Positions 27,416-40,214 of a stretch of 64,000 nucleotides of DNA are shown here, piece by piece. Source of the stretch: an uncultured Pelagibacteraceae bacterium (GTDB lineage Bacteria > Pseudomonadota > Alphaproteobacteria > Pelagibacterales > Pelagibacteraceae). The stretch spans positions 124,001 through 188,000 of the forward strand of contig CACOLY010000001.1 in NCBI GenBank assembly GCA_902628195.1, read 5' to 3'. The number at the start of each line of letters is the position of its first letter. The stretch's first letter is position 1. The translations under genes and the position numbers were made by a program. The notes under the pieces were generated by a model. That model saw nothing but the letters and a program-made list of their open reading frames with translations. It searched no databases and was not told where the DNA came from.

Positions 27416-28012
27416 ATGAAATCAGAATTTAAGATAATATCAAATTTAATCGATAAAAATTCTCATGTACTTGATGTTGGTTGCGGTGATGGAATTTTAA
27501 TGGAATTTCTTATCAAAGAAAAAAAAGCAAACATTAGAGGAATAGAAATTTCAAAAACTAAAGTTCAAAATTGTATTGCCAAAGGATTAACAATTATTGA
27601 AGGTAATGCTGAAGATGATTTAAAACAATTTCCAGATAAGTCATTTGACTACGTGATTTTAGGTCAAACTCTGCAGGCTTTCCTTAATCCTGAAAAAGTA
27701 ATAAATGAACTCTTAAGGATTGGTAAACAAGCCATAGTCACAATACCAAATTTTGGTTATTGGAAAGTGAGGTTACATCTTTTATTAAAAGGCACAATGC
27801 CAGTAACAAAAACTTTACCAGATGAATGGTACAACACTGCAAACATTCACCTTTGTACAATAAAAGATTTTGTTAATTTTAGTAAAACGATGAGTTTCAA
27901 ATTATCAAAATCTATAGCTCTGAAAAATGATCAACCGTCCATTATTACAAATTCTAACCTAGGTATGAAAAATTTGATTTCAAATCTTGGTATTTTTTTA
28001 ATAGAAAGTTAA
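27416..28012 (+). CDS. metW: Methionine biosynthesis protein MetW
   Basis: A 198-residue methyltransferase-fold protein that travels with metX across proteobacteria; MetW is thought to support MetX activity. The SAM-binding motif is LDVGCGDGILMEFL, followed by GIEISKTKVQNC and FDYVILGQTLQAFLNPE. PNFGYWKVRLHLLLKG and LPDEWYNTANIHLCTI are MetW hallmarks. It starts two bases after the metX stop and ends one base before gloB, so all three share a transcript under the SAM-II element. Confidence 0.95.
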   Translation: MKSEFKIISNLIDKNSHVLDVGCGDGILMEFLIKEKKANIRGIEISKTKVQNCIAKGLTIIEGNAEDDLKQFPDKSFDYVILGQTLQAFLNPEKVINELLRIGKQAIVTIPNFGYWKVRLHLLLKGTMPVTKTLPDEWYNTANIHLCTIKDFVNFSKTMSFKLSKSIALKNDQPSIITNSNLGMKNLISNLGIFLIES

Positions 28013-28013
28013 A

Positions 28014-28733
28014 ATGGAAGTAAAAATAATCCCATGTTTAAATGACAATTACTCATATTTAATATTTGATAAAAATAAAAAAAATGCATGTGTTATAGAT
28101 CCAAGTGAGTCTGAGCCAGTTATTAAAATAATTGAAAAAAATAAATTAAACTTAAAATATATTTTAAATACTCATCATCATTATGATCATGTAGGTGGAA
28201 ATGAAAAATTAAAGAAAAAATACAATTCAAAAGTAGTTGGTTTTAAAGATGATAAAGATCGAATTCCTGAAATTGATATCCTTGTAGAAAATAATCAAAT
28301 ATGGAAGAAAGAAAATTTTGAAGCGAAAATTTATCATATACCAGGTCACACAACTGGACATATTGCTTTTCATTTTTATAAAGAAAAAAAAATTTTTACT
28401 GGTGATACTTTATTTTCTCTTGGTTGTGGAAGGTTATTTGAAGGAACGTATGAACAAATGTTTAATTCTTTAAAAAGAATAAAAGAACTTTCTAGAGATA
28501 CTGAAATTTATTGTGGGCACGAATATACACTTCAAAATTCAATTTTTTGTTTAAATAATGACTCAGAAAATATTAAACTCAAAGAAAAAATAATTAAGAT
28601 TAAAGACAAAATTAGCAATAATCTTCCTACACTTCCAACAACCCTAGCTGATGAGCTGGAGTGTAATATATTTCTTAAAGCTAAAGATTTAAAAACCTTT
28701 TCAAAATTAAGAGATTTAAAGGATAATTTTTAG
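28014..28733 (+). CDS. gloB: Hydroxyacylglutathione hydrolase (glyoxalase II)
   Basis: A 239-residue metallo-beta-lactamase-fold hydrolase that cleaves S-lactoylglutathione, ending methylglyoxal detoxification. The binuclear metal motif is NTHHHYDHVGGN, with further ligands in IPGHTTGHIAF, FTGDTLFSLGCGRLFEGT and CGHEYT. Length is close to the usual 250. The substrate-binding C-terminal lysine-rich segment is present. It follows metW by one base, so its expression may fall with metX when SAM is high; the link between glyoxalase and methionine genes is not obvious. Confidence 0.93.
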   Translation: MEVKIIPCLNDNYSYLIFDKNKKNACVIDPSESEPVIKIIEKNKLNLKYILNTHHHYDHVGGNEKLKKKYNSKVVGFKDDKDRIPEIDILVENNQIWKKENFEAKIYHIPGHTTGHIAFHFYKEKKIFTGDTLFSLGCGRLFEGTYEQMFNSLKRIKELSRDTEIYCGHEYTLQNSIFCLNNDSENIKLKEKIIKIKDKISNNLPTLPTTLADELECNIFLKAKDLKTFSKLRDLKDNF

Positions 28734-28743
28734 TTTATATAAC

Positions 28744-28771
28744 TTGACTATGAGTTTGCTGAGACTATATT
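28744..28771 (+). promoter_or_regulatory. Promoter of rplU-rpmA-obgE run
   Basis: TTGACT (28744-28749) and TATATT (28766-28771) are separated by 16 bases, five of six matches to the consensus in each box. The expected start near 28778 leaves a leader of about 19 bases before the rplU ATG. This is the likely main promoter for the tightly packed run down to rppH. Confidence 0.68.
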
Positions 28772-28796
28772 GCGTTAATTAAAATTACATATCAAT

Positions 28797-29195
28797 ATGT
28801 CATACGCAGTAATACAAACAGGTGGAAAACAATATAAAGTTAGATCGGGTGAAATCTTAAAGATAGAAAAACTACCTAATTCAAAGCCTGATAGTAAAAT
28901 TGAATTTAAGGAAATATTAGCATACGGTGATAATAAGATAATTGAAATTGGTGCACCAACTGTGCAAGGTGCAAAAGTAGAGGCTAACTTAATTAAAAAT
29001 AGCAAAAATAGAACTATTTTAATCTTTAAAAAAAGAAGAAGACATAATTCAAGAAGAAAAAATGGACATAGACAAGAATATTCTATGATCAGAATTAACA
29101 AGATTTTTTCAAAAGATGGTAAAATTTTATCTGAAGCTGAAAAAATTTCTAAACCTTCAAAAAAGGAAGTGACAGAAAAGAAGACAAATAAGTAA
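28797..29195 (+). CDS. rplU: 50S ribosomal protein L21
   Basis: L21, a 23S rRNA-binding protein of the large subunit. The core (residues 1-103) begins SYAVIQTGGKQYKVRSGEIL and includes KKRRRHNSRRKNGHRQEYSMIRI, the rRNA-binding basic loop. A further 29 residues form a lysine- and glutamate-rich tail absent from the minimal family and common in alphaproteobacteria. It is the first gene of the rplU-rpmA-obgE order, conserved in most bacteria, with a good promoter just upstream. Confidence 0.97.
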   Translation: MSYAVIQTGGKQYKVRSGEILKIEKLPNSKPDSKIEFKEILAYGDNKIIEIGAPTVQGAKVEANLIKNSKNRTILIFKKRRRHNSRRKNGHRQEYSMIRINKIFSKDGKILSEAEKISKPSKKEVTEKKTNK

Positions 29196-29207
29196 TTAGG
29201 AAAAATT

Positions 29208-29462
29208 ATGGCAACAAAAAAAGCAGGTGGATCATCTAGAAACGGTAGAGATAGTGCTGGACGAAGACTTGGTGTTAAAAAATACGGTGGAGAATTCGTA
29301 ATTCCTGGAAATATTATAGTAAGACAAAGAGGAACCAAAATCTTCCCAGGCAAAAATGTTGGAATGGGTAAAGATCACTCAATATTTTCAGTGATAAAAG
29401 GCAAAGTTGTTTTTAAAAAAACTAAATCAGATAGAACTTTAGTTTCAGTAAAGCCCAATTAA
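29208..29462 (+). CDS. rpmA: 50S ribosomal protein L27
   Basis: L27, whose flexible N-terminus reaches the peptidyl-transferase centre. The 84 residues start [20 protein letters not shown], the canonical sequence, with [21 protein letters not shown] and [11 protein letters not shown] following. The N-terminus has no cleavable extension of the kind found in Firmicutes. It lies 12 bases after rplU and 28 before obgE. Confidence 0.98.
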   Translation: MATKKAGGSSRNGRDSAGRRLGVKKYGGEFVIPGNIIVRQRGTKIFPGKNVGMGKDHSIFSVIKGKVVFKKTKSDRTLVSVKPN

Positions 29463-29481
29463 TAGTACAACTTAAAATTAG

Positions 29482-31569
<2,088 letters not shown>

Positions 31570-31570
<1 letters not shown>

Positions 31571-32820
31571 TGAATAAAGAGTTAATTAAAATTGGAAATA
31601 GGTCAAAAAGTGCTTTTTCTTTTGAATTAAATTCAAAGAAAAAAAATAAAGTTTTAAAAGATTACTGTAATTTAATCGAAAAAAACAAAAAAATAATCAT
31701 TAATCAAAATAAAAAAGATATTTTTAAAGCACAAAAAGAAAGGTTGAAAAAAAATTTAATTGATCGTCTTATTCTTAATGAAAAAAAAATTTTTAACATC
31801 ATTAATTCAATTAAAAAAATAATAAAAATTCAAGATCCAACAAATATAACTTTAGAGAAGTGGAAAAGACCCAATGGTTTAAGTATATCAAAGATAACAA
31901 TTCCTATAGGGGTAATTGGCATTATCTATGAAAGCAGGCCTAATGTTACATCTGATATTGCCTCTTTATGTTTCAAGTCTGGTAATCCTGTGATTTTAAA
32001 GGGTGGCAAAGAGGCATTTCATTCAAATAAAATATTGTCAAAATTATTTAGAAACTCTTTAAAAAAAAATAAAATTGATGAAAATTTTGTTCAATTTATT
32101 TCTAGTAAAAATAGGAAAGTTGTTAATTTTTTATTAACAAAAATGAATAATTATATTGATGTTATTATTCCAAGAGGAGGAAAAAGTTTAGTTAAAAAAG
32201 TTCAAACCTTATCTAATTTACCAACAATTGGACACTTAGAAGGAATTTGTCATACTTTTATTGATAAAGATGCAAATATGAAAATTGCACCAAAAATTGT
32301 TTTTAACGCAAAATTACGGAATACTGCAATCTGTGGCGCAACAGAAACTATTTTGATTCATGAAAAAATTTTAAAAAAATCATGTTATTTAATTTTAAAA
32401 AATTTAGAAAATCATGGGTGTAAAATTATTGGTGACAAAAAAACAAGAGAATTCTACAAAGGAAAAATATTTATAGCTAATAACAGAGATTGGTCGAAGG
32501 AGTATTTATCACCTACTGTTTCAGTTAAATCTGTTAAAAATTTAGAAGAAGCTATTAGCCATATTAATAAATTTGGTACTATGCATACAGACTCCATAAT
32601 TACTGACAATAAAAAAACTGCAAAAAGATTTTTAAATAAAGTAAACAGCTCTATTGCAATGCATAATACTTCAACTCAATTTGCCGATGGAGGAGAATTT
32701 GGTTTCGGAGGTGAAGTTGGCATATCAACAAATAAACTTCCACCAAGAGGTCCGGTTGGATTAAATCAATTGGTTTCATATAAATATCAAGTTATAAGTA
32801 ATGGAAAAACAAGAAAATAA
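31570..32820 (+). CDS. proA: Gamma-glutamyl phosphate reductase
   Basis: A 416-residue NADPH-dependent reductase of the aldehyde dehydrogenase superfamily that turns glutamyl phosphate into glutamate semialdehyde for proline synthesis. GVIGIIYESRPNVTSDIASLC, VIIPRGGKSLV and RNTAICGATETILIH (with the active-site cysteine) are clear. FADGGEFGFGGEVGISTNK near the end is a ProA hallmark. It overlaps proB at the start and nadD at the end (20 bases). Its lysine content is high, as is usual for SAR11 proteins. Confidence 0.97.
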
Positions 32821-33340
32821 ATTAAATTATAAAAATAAAATAGGCATTCTTGGTGGTTCTTTCAATCCAGCCCATAAAGGGCATCTAGCTATATCTAAAA
32901 AAGCTGCAAAATTATTTAAACTTAAAAAAATTATATGGGCTATTACAAAGAAAAATCCCTTAAAGAAAAAAAGTAATACAAGTATTAAAGATAGATTGAA
33001 AGGATGTAAAAAAATAATTGGATCAAATACTTTAATAAAAGTAAAATTTTATGAAAAAATTATAAAATCTAACAGAACAATAAATTTAATTAACTATCTT
33101 AATAAAAATAAAAGATATGAGATTTACTTTTTAATGGGAGCAGATAATTTAATCAACTTTCACAAATGGCATCAATGGAAAAAAATTTCACAAAGATCTA
33201 ATATTATAGTCTTTGATCGTTATGGATATAAAAAAAAATCATTAAATTCTATATCTTTTAAAAGATTAAATGGTAAAAATTTAAAATTTATAAAATTTGA
33301 TAAAGTCAATATTTCATCTTCTCAATTAAGAAAAATTTGA
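32801..33340 (+). CDS. nadD: Nicotinate-nucleotide adenylyltransferase
   Basis: A 179-residue nucleotidyltransferase that adenylates nicotinate mononucleotide on the way to NAD. ILGGSFNPAHKGHLAISKKA holds the nucleotide-binding GxFxPxHxGH motif. FLMGADNLINFHKWHQWKKI and the C-terminal NISSSQLRKI, where ISSTxxR is the consensus, complete the family signature. The protein is short, ending right after the last motif. It overlaps the end of proA and lies 16 bases from rsfS, the usual partner. Confidence 0.94.
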   Translation: MEKQENKLNYKNKIGILGGSFNPAHKGHLAISKKAAKLFKLKKIIWAITKKNPLKKKSNTSIKDRLKGCKKIIGSNTLIKVKFYEKIIKSNRTINLINYLNKNKRYEIYFLMGADNLINFHKWHQWKKISQRSNIIVFDRYGYKKKSLNSISFKRLNGKNLKFIKFDKVNISSSQLRKI

Positions 33341-33356
33341 TAGAGTTAATAACTTA

Positions 33357-33707
33357 ATGGATAAAATTTCAGATTTAAAACAAATCGTATTTAAAACTTT
33401 AGATAATAATAAAGCTCAAAATATTGTAATTATAGATTTAAAAGATAAAAGTTCCATGGCTGATTATATGGTAATAGCAAGCGGAACCTCATCAAGACAT
33501 ATTCAGGCGTTGTCTGAACAAGTTTTGGAAATGCTAAAAAATAATGGAATAAAAAATTCTAAAATAGAGGGAATAGATAGCAATGAATGGAAATTAGTGG
33601 ATGGTATTGATATTATTGTGCATATATTTCATCCGGAAAAGAGAAAATTTTATGAACTTGAAAAAATTTGGTCTGAACTTATCCCTAAGGAAAAATTAAT
33701 AATATGA
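33357..33707 (+). CDS. rsfS: Ribosomal silencing factor RsfS
   Basis: A 116-residue RsfS/Iojap protein, which binds L14 and blocks subunit joining when nutrients run low. DLKDKSSMADYMVIASGTSSRH, EGIDSNEWKLVDGIDIIVHIF and KRKFYELEKIW are the conserved segments. It overlaps ctpA by four bases. In many other alphaproteobacteria rlmH follows rsfS; here it is absent from that place. Confidence 0.95.
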   Translation: MDKISDLKQIVFKTLDNNKAQNIVIIDLKDKSSMADYMVIASGTSSRHIQALSEQVLEMLKNNGIKNSKIEGIDSNEWKLVDGIDIIVHIFHPEKRKFYELEKIWSELIPKEKLII

Positions 33708-34846
33708 TACAAAAAATACTATCCGGTCTGTATATTTTATTAATCAATTTTTTTTTAATTAACACCGTTTGTTCTTCGGAAAATGATGTTTATAAAAAAA
33801 TAGATTTATTTGGCGAAGTATTAGAAAAAATTCAAAAAGAATATGTAGATGAAATTGACCAATCAGAGGGTATGGATGCTGCTATAGATGGTCTTTTGCA
33901 ATCATTAGATCCTTATTCAAGCTACATGTCTCCGAAAACTTTTGATGAAATGCAGACTGATACAAGTGGAGAATTTGGCGGATTGGGAATCGAGGTAACA
34001 ATGGAATCAGGTGTTGTTAAAGTTATATCCCCTATAGATGATACTCCAGCTTCTAGAGCTGGTATAAAGGCTGGTGATTATATTGTAAAAATAAATAATA
34101 ATCAGGTACAGGGAAAATCTCTTAGTGAAGCAGTCGATTTAATGAGAGGCCCAGTCGGTTCTAGCATCGAGTTAACTGTAAGAAGACGTGGAGAAAAAAA
34201 AGCTTTAATTTTTGAAATTACCAGAGAAATAATTGAAATAAAATCTGTTAAAGCTGATCTATTAGAAAAAAATATTGGTTATTTAAGATTAACTTCATTT
34301 AATGAAAATAGTGCTAATCAAATTGAAAAAGAAATAAAAAACTTAGAAAAAAATAATAATCTTAATGCCTATATTTTAGATTTGAGAAATAATCCTGGAG
34401 GATTACTTTCTCAGGCCATAAAAATATCAGATTTTTTTTTAGATAATGGAGAAATAGTATCTACAAAAAGTAGAAAAAAAATTGAAAATAGGAAGTGGTT
34501 TGCAAAAAAAGGAGATCTTACAAATGGTAAAACTTTAATAGTACTAATTAATTATGGTTCTGCATCAGCATCGGAAATTGTAGCTGGTGCACTTAAAGAC
34601 CATAAAAGAGCAGTTTTATTAGGTGAAAATAGTTACGGAAAGGGATCAGTGCAATCAATAATCCCCTTAAAAAATAGAGGTGCTATTAGACTGACTGTTG
34701 CAAAGTATTATCTTCCATCAGGAAAATCAATTTCTGAAGTTGGAGTTGCACCTGATATAGAAGTTGATGAACAATCAGATGATTTCAAAATCAAAACCGA
34801 AACTGATAATCAATTAAATTACGCTATTAAATTGTTAAACGGTTAA
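33704..34846 (+). CDS. ctpA: Carboxy-terminal processing protease CtpA (S41 family)
   Basis: A 380-residue periplasmic serine protease. A signal peptide covers about residues 1-24 (hydrophobic, ending near VCSS). A PDZ domain follows, with FGGLGIEVTME and SPIDDTPASRAGIKAGDYIVKI. The catalytic domain has the Ser in YGSASASEIVAGAL and the Lys in NSYGKGSVQSI, forming the Ser-Lys dyad. Relatives process or degrade envelope proteins and cell-wall hydrolases. It follows rsfS with a four-base overlap and precedes rppH by one base. Confidence 0.95.
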   Translation: MIQKILSGLYILLINFFLINTVCSSENDVYKKIDLFGEVLEKIQKEYVDEIDQSEGMDAAIDGLLQSLDPYSSYMSPKTFDEMQTDTSGEFGGLGIEVTMESGVVKVISPIDDTPASRAGIKAGDYIVKINNNQVQGKSLSEAVDLMRGPVGSSIELTVRRRGEKKALIFEITREIIEIKSVKADLLEKNIGYLRLTSFNENSANQIEKEIKNLEKNNNLNAYILDLRNNPGGLLSQAIKISDFFLDNGEIVSTKSRKKIENRKWFAKKGDLTNGKTLIVLINYGSASASEIVAGALKDHKRAVLLGENSYGKGSVQSIIPLKNRGAIRLTVAKYYLPSGKSISEVGVAPDIEVDEQSDDFKIKTETDNQLNYAIKLLNG

Positions 34847-34847
34847 A

Positions 34848-35327
34848 ATGGAAGCTAAATTTAAAAATCTACCATTGAGAAATGGTGTGGGAATAATTGT
34901 TTTAAATAAAGATAATAAAGTTTTTGTAGCTAAAAGAATTGATAATCCTAAAAACTTTTGGCAAATGCCACAGGGAGGAGTTGATGATGGAGAAGATTTT
35001 CTAAACGCTGCTTTTAGAGAATTAGAGGAAGAAACAAGTATTAAAAAAGTTAAGCTAATAAAAGAAATAGATGAAGTAACTACATACTTACTTCCAAAAC
35101 ATCTTTTAGGAGTAATTTGGAAAGGCAAATACAAAGGCCAAAAACAAAAATGGTTTTTAATGAAATATTTAGGTAACGATAATGAAATTAATATAAATAC
35201 TAAAAAACCTGAGTTTTTAGATTGGAAATGGATTGATATAGAACATATTACTGATGTAGTTGTTGATTTTAAACTTGAAGTTTACAAAAAAATTAAAAAA
35301 AAAATTAGAGAAATCTTAATTAATTGA
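34848..35327 (+). CDS. rppH: RNA pyrophosphohydrolase RppH
   Basis: A 159-residue Nudix hydrolase that removes pyrophosphate from the 5' end of mRNAs and so starts their decay. The Nudix box is GGVDDGEDFLNAAFRELEEE, with the REL-EE core intact. NGVGIIVLNKDNKVFVAKR and WQMPQGG are typical of RppH. Its 3' end overlaps atpC on the opposite strand by 12 bases. It closes the rightward run that begins with rplU. Confidence 0.94.
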   Translation: MEAKFKNLPLRNGVGIIVLNKDNKVFVAKRIDNPKNFWQMPQGGVDDGEDFLNAAFRELEEETSIKKVKLIKEIDEVTTYLLPKHLLGVIWKGKYKGQKQKWFLMKYLGNDNEININTKKPEFLDWKWIDIEHITDVVVDFKLEVYKKIKKKIREILIN

Positions 35328-35707
35328 TCTTAAAACATTTATTTTTTGTTCAGTCAAATATTTAGTTTGATCGCTAATTTCTATGTTATTTGTTTCTTCC
35401 TCAGCAATTTTTAAAAGCTCTTGAATTTTATTTTTTTCCATGTTCTTTAAATTAAAAATTGAACTTGTAAGGACTGTTAAATTATTATTTTTAAACTCTA
35501 TAATCCCATCCTCTACGTAATAACTATCCTCTCCAGATTTTGATTTTATCTTTATAATACCAGGTTTTAAAAAAGAAATGATTGGAATATGATCTTTTAA
35601 AATTCCCATTTCTCCCTCATAAGCTGGAACTACTGCCTCTATTATATCTTCCTTAGACAAGAAAGATTTTTCAGGGTTTACAATGTCTATTTTAAACTCT
35701 TCGCTCA

Positions 35708-35708
<1 letters not shown>
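35316..35708 (-). CDS. atpC: ATP synthase epsilon subunit
   Basis: A 130-residue F1 epsilon subunit, part of the central stalk. The beta-sandwich domain has FKIDIVNPEKSFLSKEDIIEAVVPAYEGEMGILKDHIPIIS (first 45 residues) and YYVEDGIIEFKNN. The C-terminal helical part, which can inhibit ATP hydrolysis, is present. It is the last gene of atpHAGDC and shares one base with atpD. It overlaps the convergent rppH by 12 bases. Confidence 0.95.
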
Positions 35709-38001
<2,293 letters not shown>

Positions 38002-38009
38002 AAAATTTA

Positions 38010-39545
38010 TTAAGATTTAAAATTTTTCTTTAAATTAGTTATAATTTCAATTAAGTCTTTTTCAGAATCTTCCTCTAATTTTCCTGAACTTAAAACTGAA
38101 TCAATAATCTCAGTTTTATCAGATTTACATCTATCGATTATCTTATTTTCAAATTCTGAAATATCTTTTAAATCTATATCGTCTAGAAAGCCTTTAACTC
38201 CACAAAAAACTGAAATTACTTGTTCTGCAACTGTCATTGGTGAGTATTGTTTTTGTTTTAAAAGTTCAGTTAATTTTGAGCCTCTATTTAAAAGCTGTTG
38301 AGTTGAAGCATCTAAGTCAGAGCCAAATTGTGCAAAAGCAGCCATTTCTCTATATTGAGCTAACTCAAGTTTCATTGAACCTGAAACTTTTTTCATAGCT
38401 TTTGTTTGAGCTGCAGATCCAACCCTAGAAACTGACAATCCAACGTTAATGGCAGGTCTAATACCTTGATTGAATAATTCTGTTTCTAAAAATATTTGTC
38501 CATCAGTAATAGAAATTACATTAGTTGGAATATATGCAGACACATCACCACCTTGAGTTTCAATTATTGGAAGAGCTGTCAAAGATCCTCCACCGTGTTC
38601 GTCACTTAATTTTGCTGCTCTTTCTAATAATCGACTATGTAAGTAGAATACATCTCCTGGATAAGCTTCTCTCCCTGGGGGTCTCCTTAATATTAGTGAC
38701 ATTTGTCTATATGCCACTGCTTGTTTCGACAAATCATCATATATAATTAATGCATGCATTCCATTGTCTCTAAAATATTCACCCATAGCACAACCTGTAT
38801 AGGGAGCTAAAAATTGCAATGGTGCAGAGTCTGATGCTGTTGCAGCAACAATAGTTGTATATTCCATTGCACCAGCCTCTTCTAAAGTTTTTTGAATTTG
38901 TCTTACTGTTGATCTTTTTTGTCCTACAGCAACATAAATACAATATAGTTTTTGTTTCTCATCGCCAGAATCATTGATTTTTTTTTGGTTTATTATTGCA
39001 TCTATTGCCACTGCTGTTTTACCAGTTTGTCTGTCACCAATAATTAATTCCCTTTGACCTCTTCCAATTGGAACAAGACTATCAATTGATTTTAATCCTG
39101 TTTGCATTGGTTCACTAACTGATTGTCTAGGAATAATTCCAGGGGCTTTTACTTCAACTCTACTTTTTTTAACACCCTTATCTAAAGCACCTTTTCCATC
39201 AATCGGATTTCCTAATCCATCCACAACTCTTCCTAATAACTCTTTTCCAACTGGTGTATCAACAATACTTCCAGTTCTTTTTACAACATCTCCTTCTTTA
39301 ATATTTCGATCATCACCAAATATAACTACTCCGACATTTTCACTTTCCAAATTTAAAGCCATTCCTTTAGATCCATCTGAAAATTCAACCATTTCTCCAG
39401 CCTGCACATTATCTAAACCATAAATTCTTGCTATCCCGTCTCCTACAGACAAAACTTGTCCAACCTCAGAAACTTCAGCTTTTTCCCCAAAATTTTTTAT
39501 TTGTTCTTTTAAGATTTTTGTAACTTCTGACGGATTAATTTCCAT
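38010..39545 (-). CDS. atpA: ATP synthase alpha subunit
   Basis: A 511-residue non-catalytic nucleotide-binding subunit of F1. The Walker A motif is [46 protein letters not shown] and the signature [17 protein letters not shown] are all present. The length matches the family. It follows atpH by one base. F0 genes (atpI, B, E, F) are not here; alphaproteobacteria usually keep them in a separate cluster. Confidence 0.99.
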   Translation of the reverse strand: MEINPSEVTKILKEQIKNFGEKAEVSEVGQVLSVGDGIARIYGLDNVQAGEMVEFSDGSKGMALNLESENVGVVIFGDDRNIKEGDVVKRTGSIVDTPVGKELLGRVVDGLGNPIDGKGALDKGVKKSRVEVKAPGIIPRQSVSEPMQTGLKSIDSLVPIGRGQRELIIGDRQTGKTAVAIDAIINQKKINDSGDEKQKLYCIYVAVGQKRSTVRQIQKTLEEAGAMEYTTIVAATASDSAPLQFLAPYTGCAMGEYFRDNGMHALIIYDDLSKQAVAYRQMSLILRRPPGREAYPGDVFYLHSRLLERAAKLSDEHGGGSLTALPIIETQGGDVSAYIPTNVISITDGQIFLETELFNQGIRPAINVGLSVSRVGSAAQTKAMKKVSGSMKLELAQYREMAAFAQFGSDLDASTQQLLNRGSKLTELLKQKQYSPMTVAEQVISVFCGVKGFLDDIDLKDISEFENKIIDRCKSDKTEIIDSVLSSGKLEEDSEKDLIEIITNLKKNFKS

Positions 39546-39546
39546 A

Positions 39547-40104
39547 TTATGCCTCTATCATTCTAGTTTCTAATTGTTGTAATTTTTTTTTGATAGAGGT
39601 ATCAATCATTGTACTGCCAATTTGAACAACTAAACCTCCAATTAAACTTTGATCATGAGTGTAGTTTAATTTTATTTCTGACTTAAAGCTTTTTGACAAT
39701 TCTTGTGTAATCTTATTAATTTCATCTTGAGTTAAATTTTTCGCTGATTTAATTTCAGCTTTAAGCTCGCCTCTTTTTTCTGAACAAATACTATTAAAAC
39801 TTTTTAAAATCTGCTGAACATAAAAAAATCTTCTTTTTATAATTAAAAAACTTAGAAAATTCCTAAATAAAACTTCTAAATTAAAACTATCAGATATTTT
39901 TTTTATAACCTGGTTTAAAACATCACGACTTACAGTAGGATCTTTAATTAAGTCATTGAAATCTCTGCTAGCTGAAATCAATTTTAATAATGCACGAGAA
40001 TTTTCCTCGATCTTTATAAGTAAATTAGATTCACTTGCTAGTTCATATAAGGCCAAAGAGTATCTATTAGCCGAAGTGTCAGAAAATCCTTTATTTTTAC
40101 TCAA
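39547..40104 (-). CDS. atpH: ATP synthase delta subunit
   Basis: A 185-residue delta subunit that joins F1 to the peripheral stalk. [15 protein letters not shown] at the N-terminus and [31 protein letters not shown] at the C-terminus (31 residues) match the family. The start is a TTG: on the minus strand AAGGA lies eight bases upstream, and no in-frame ATG precedes it before a stop. It is the first gene of the operon and lies downstream of a good promoter candidate. Confidence 0.94.
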   Translation of the reverse strand: MSKNKGFSDTSANRYSLALYELASESNLLIKIEENSRALLKLISASRDFNDLIKDPTVSRDVLNQVIKKISDSFNLEVLFRNFLSFLIIKRRFFYVQQILKSFNSICSEKRGELKAEIKSAKNLTQDEINKITQELSKSFKSEIKLNYTHDQSLIGGLVVQIGSTMIDTSIKKKLQQLETRMIEA

Positions 40105-40165
40105 CTTATTATTCCTTAAAATGTAAGTGATTAATTATAAAATCAAGATTTAATTAACATATGCG

Positions 40166-40194
40166 ATTATACTCTTCAAGTAACACATTGACTA
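40166..40194 (-). promoter_or_regulatory. Promoter of atpHAGDC
   Basis: On the minus strand, TAGTCA (40194-40189) and a perfect TATAAT (40171-40166) are separated by 17 bases. The expected transcript starts near 40160, giving a leader of about 55 bases before the TTG of atpH. This 110-base gap is the largest in the leftward run from leuC to atpC, so an internal promoter here makes sense. Confidence 0.65.
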
Positions 40195-40214
40195 AAAACT
40201 GTTTTTTTTGGGCT

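Noticed and set aside
28775-29353. Long open frame of 192 codons on the minus strand opposite rplU and rpmA
   Set aside because: It is antisense to two highly conserved ribosomal protein genes and has no recognisable domain; it is a shadow frame of low-complexity A/T-rich coding sequence.
40105-40214. Possible tRNA or small RNA in the largest gap of the leftward run
   Set aside because: No cloverleaf arms, T-loop sequence or CCA-type end could be found; a promoter explains part of the space.
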